From Devosia sp. (GTDB lineage Bacteria > Pseudomonadota > Alphaproteobacteria > Rhizobiales > Devosiaceae), in contig NZ_JAQGJM010000008.1 in the NCBI RefSeq assembly GCF_028290625.1, positions 267,578 to 331,577 on the forward strand: 64,000 nt of DNA, in the 5' to 3' direction. Positions 61,559 to 64,000 of the stretch are shown piece after piece. Numbering within the stretch: the first letter of the stretch is position 1; every line of letters begins with the position of its first letter. Under the pieces are notes generated by a model that was given only the letters and a program-made list of their open reading frames with translations, was not told where the DNA came from and ran no database searches. Made by a program: the position numbers and the translations under genes.

Positions 61559-64000
61559 CTATTCCGCCGCCAGCCTATCCGGCTCGGCGGCAGGCGGCAG
61601 GTGGCTGACCGTCGCGTGGCCGGCATAGATGTGGCTGGCTTCCGTCAGCTCACGATGCAGCCGCGCCTCTTCTTCGGCCTTGGGCTTCGAGAAGCGGGCC
61701 AGCCCCAGATAGGCGATCGGGGTGAGGTAGAGCGTCGAGATCGCCGCAAAGCCCAGGCCCCCGACCATGATATAGCCCAGCGCCTGCCGCGCCTCGGCGC
61801 CGGCCCCATGCGCGATCACCAGCGGCACGCCGCCCAGAACCGTCGCGATCATCGTCATCATCACCGGCCGCAGCCGGATATTGGAGGCCTGCTCGATGGC
61901 ATCGCGCACGCTCAGCCCCTGGTCGCGCAACTGGTTCGCGAATTCGACGATCAGGATGCCGTTCTTGGCCATGATGCCGACCACGAGGATCAGCCCGATC
62001 TGGCTATAGACGTTCAGGCTCCCTCCGGTGAGGCGCAGCGCAAAGATCGCGCAGGCGAGGCCAAACGGCACCGTCGCCATCACGATAACGGCGCTCCAGA
62101 CGCTCTCGAACTGCGCCGCCAGCACCAATAGGATCACCACCAGTGCAAAGCCGAAGGTGACGGCGAGACCGTTATTGGATTCGCCGATGGTCTTGGCTTC
62201 GGCGAGCGGCAGGATGGCAGCGCCCGCCGGCAGCAATGGCTTCGCCATGGCATATGCCATGGTGTAGGCATCGCCCAGCGCCAGGCTGTCGCTGAGCGCG
62301 GCGGTGATCGACACGGCCCGGCGTTGCTGCTCGCGGCCGAGCGAGGGCGAAATCGGTCCCTCGTTGATCGAAACGATGGTCGACATCGGGACGAAGCGCC
62401 CGTCTGAAGTCTTGACGAAGATGCTTTCGAGATCGTGCGGATCGTTCACCGGGTTACTGGTCGAAAGGATGTTCACCGGATAGCTCGAATCCTGGATGAA
62501 CACCGTTGCGACCTTGGTGCCGTCGATCATCGCCTGCATGGTGGTGCCGAGGCCGTTGATGTCGATGCCCAACTGCGCCGCCTTGTCGCGATCGATGGTG
62601 AGCGTCAGCTGGGGCTGCGAGGTATCGTAGTTGACGGTGACCCGGCCAAAGCGCGGGTCCTTCTGCATCTCGGTGCTGATCTTGTTGGCGGCATCGGCAA
62701 GCGTTACGTAGTTGTCGCCGACAACGGCAAACTGCAGGCCCGCGCCGCCGCCGCGAATGCCAAGGCTGTTCGGCTGGTTCACCTGCGCCCTGACGCCGGG
62801 CACGCGCTGCACGATCTGCGTCACATCGGCCGCGATCGCCTGCTGGCTGCGCAGGCGCTTGTCCCACGGCGCCAGTGTCAGCGTCAAAAACCCGTTGCTG
62901 GTGTTGCTGCCAAAGCCCGAGATCGAAAAGATCGACTGGACTTCGCCGGAGGCGCGCAGCGGTTGCAGCATGTCCTCGATCTTTTGCATCTGCGTACGGG
63001 TGAAATCGAGGCTGACCGTCGCCGGCGCCGATATGCGCAGGCTGATCTGCGCCCGGTCCTCGGTCGGCGTCAGTTCCTGCCGCAGCGTGCCGAAAACCAG
63101 ATACGCCGCGCCCGCGAACAGCAGCGCCACCAGCAGGATCACCATCGGCATATTGAGGCACCAGCGCAGGGTGACCCGATAAATATCGGCCAGAACGCCG
63201 CCGAAGCGCTGGATCAGATTGGGCTTGCGCTTCTTGCCGCCAACCATTTCGTCGTGGCTCTTGAGCATGCGCGAGGCGAGCATCGGCCCCAGCGTCAGCG
63301 CCACCACTGCCGAGAGACCCACTGACATGGCAAGGGTAAAGCCGAACTCGCGGAACAGCCGCCCGGTCTGCCCGGGCAGGAACGATAGCGGAATGAACAC
63401 CGCAGCCAGCGCTGCCGTGGTTGCGACCACGGCGAAGAACACTTCCTTGGTGCCCAGCACGGCGGCAGCCCGCGGTCCGGCGCCCATGGCGCGTCGCCGC
63501 ACGATGTTTTCCAGCACAACGATGGAATCGTCCACCACAAGACCTGTCGCCAGCACCAGCGCCAGAAGGGTCAGGATATTGAGCGAGAAGCCGGCGAGAT
63601 AGATGCCGGCAATGGTGCCGATCAGGGCGATCGGCATCGACAGGGCCGGCACGACAATGGCCCGCCAGTCGAGCAGGAACAGGTAGATGATGCCGATGAC
63701 GATGGCCACGGCGATGATCAGGGCGACCTCCACCTCGTGCACGGCGCCTTCGATGAACACGGAATCGTCGCTGGAAACGTTGACGTTGACCCCGGCCGGC
63801 AGCGTGGTCTTGAAGCTGTCGACAACCTTGTGCACGCCCTCGGAAATCTGGATGGAATTGGACTGCGCCTGGCGCACGATGCCCAGGCCAATGCCGGTCT
63901 TGCCATTGGCGTGCAGGCCGCTGGCGCTGGACTTTGGTGCGAACACCACGCCGGCCACATCACCCAGCCGCACGCGGCCATTGATGATGATATCCTCGAA
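61559..64000 (-). CDS. RND efflux transporter permease, C-terminal part (cut by window edge)
   Basis: At least 813 residues of an AcrB/MexB-type (HAE1) inner-membrane pump, open to the right edge and lacking the N-terminus. Clear RND features include VDDSIVVLENIVRRRAMGAG (fourth-helix Asp pair region), FIPLSFLPGQTGRLFREFGF, and late LILVVGIMAKNGILIVEFAN and LRPVMMTMIATVLGGVPLVI. It ends with a short tail HLPPAAEPDRLAAE. The partner membrane-fusion gene should lie outside the window to the right. The substrates are unknown. Confidence 0.9.
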   Translation of the reverse strand, partial: FEDIIINGRVRLGDVAGVVFAPKSSASGLHANGKTGIGLGIVRQAQSNSIQISEGVHKVVDSFKTTLPAGVNVNVSSDDSVFIEGAVHEVEVALIIAVAIVIGIIYLFLLDWRAIVVPALSMPIALIGTIAGIYLAGFSLNILTLLALVLATGLVVDDSIVVLENIVRRRAMGAGPRAAAVLGTKEVFFAVVATTAALAAVFIPLSFLPGQTGRLFREFGFTLAMSVGLSAVVALTLGPMLASRMLKSHDEMVGGKKRKPNLIQRFGGVLADIYRVTLRWCLNMPMVILLVALLFAGAAYLVFGTLRQELTPTEDRAQISLRISAPATVSLDFTRTQMQKIEDMLQPLRASGEVQSIFSISGFGSNTSNGFLTLTLAPWDKRLRSQQAIAADVTQIVQRVPGVRAQVNQPNSLGIRGGGAGLQFAVVGDNYVTLADAANKISTEMQKDPRFGRVTVNYDTSQPQLTLTIDRDKAAQLGIDINGLGTTMQAMIDGTKVATVFIQDSSYPVNILSTSNPVNDPHDLESIFVKTSDGRFVPMSTIVSINEGPISPSLGREQQRRAVSITAALSDSLALGDAYTMAYAMAKPLLPAGAAILPLAEAKTIGESNNGLAVTFGFALVVILLVLAAQFESVWSAVIVMATVPFGLACAIFALRLTGGSLNVYSQIGLILVVGIMAKNGILIVEFANQLRDQGLSVRDAIEQASNIRLRPVMMTMIATVLGGVPLVIAHGAGAEARQALGYIMVGGLGFAAISTLYLTPIAYLGLARFSKPKAEEEARLHRELTEASHIYAGHATVSHLPPAAEPDRLAAE

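Overview
The window reads as chromosomal DNA of a high-GC alphaproteobacterium of the order Hyphomicrobiales. The gene families (PhyR/NepR/EcfG stress control, HWE and HisKA_2 kinases, chvE-gguAB, smo-type and thu-type sugar importers, Irr-like iron box) fit rhizobia-like bacteria, and a Devosia-like genome is my best guess. That assignment is inference from gene content. I see no rRNA, tRNA, phage, insertion sequence or CRISPR array. Protein genes fill the window except for three regulatory gaps of 450 to 660 bp and many short palindromic intergenic repeats.

Layout. 1-5.6 kb: end of a DUF4326 gene, mannonate dehydratase uxuA, a hybrid histidine kinase and a PAS-GGDEF-EAL protein. 5.8-10.7 kb (minus strand): polar amino-acid ABC importer followed by a thiamine-binding-fold protein and an M14-type deacylase. 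10.9-22 kb: a stress and sensory island. It holds phyR divergent from nepR-ecfG, a receiver with Glu in place of the phospho-acceptor Asp, a Crp-like regulator, three HWE/HisKA_2 kinases, a lipid kinase, and small membrane proteins (DUF1328, DUF883, holin-like, DUF3309, a 55-residue protein). Five sites resembling the EcfG promoter GGAAC-N16/17-CGTT precede phyR, nepR-ecfG, DUF1328, DUF883 and the 55-residue gene. I infer that much of this island is one general-stress regulon.

21.8-28.6 kb (minus): a transglutaminase / ATP-grasp-alpha-E / DUF2126-transglutaminase operon of unknown biochemical role. 28.9-39.1 kb (minus): a polyol operon (smoEFGK-type importer, mannitol-dehydrogenase-family enzyme, HAD phosphatase, FGGY kinase) behind a SorC-type regulator, then a FadR-type regulator. 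39.5-43.6 kb (plus): chvE-gguA-gguB sugar importer, divergent from the FadR gene. 43.8-45.9 kb: a sulfurtransferase and a TetR/cupin divergent pair around a clear operator. 45.9-49.9 kb (minus): a spermidine/iron-type ABC importer. 50.5-55.7 kb (plus): imelysin / di-haem DUF1111 / imelysin / DUF1513 operon behind an Irr-like iron control element. 55.8-61.6 kb: LacI regulator divergent from a thuEFGK-like disaccharide importer with a palindromic operator. 61.6 kb to the end: the C-terminal part of an RND efflux pump.

Two themes cross the window. First, three families of palindromic intergenic repeats recur, several inside operons, and one fills the gap between two convergent stop codons exactly. 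Second, every one of the five ABC importers has a hairpin or repeat directly after the gene for its binding protein, which suggests a common way of making more binding protein than membrane components. The best candidates for little-described biology are the stress-regulon cluster with its pseudo-receiver, the four-gene iron operon, and the transglutaminase/ATP-grasp operon.
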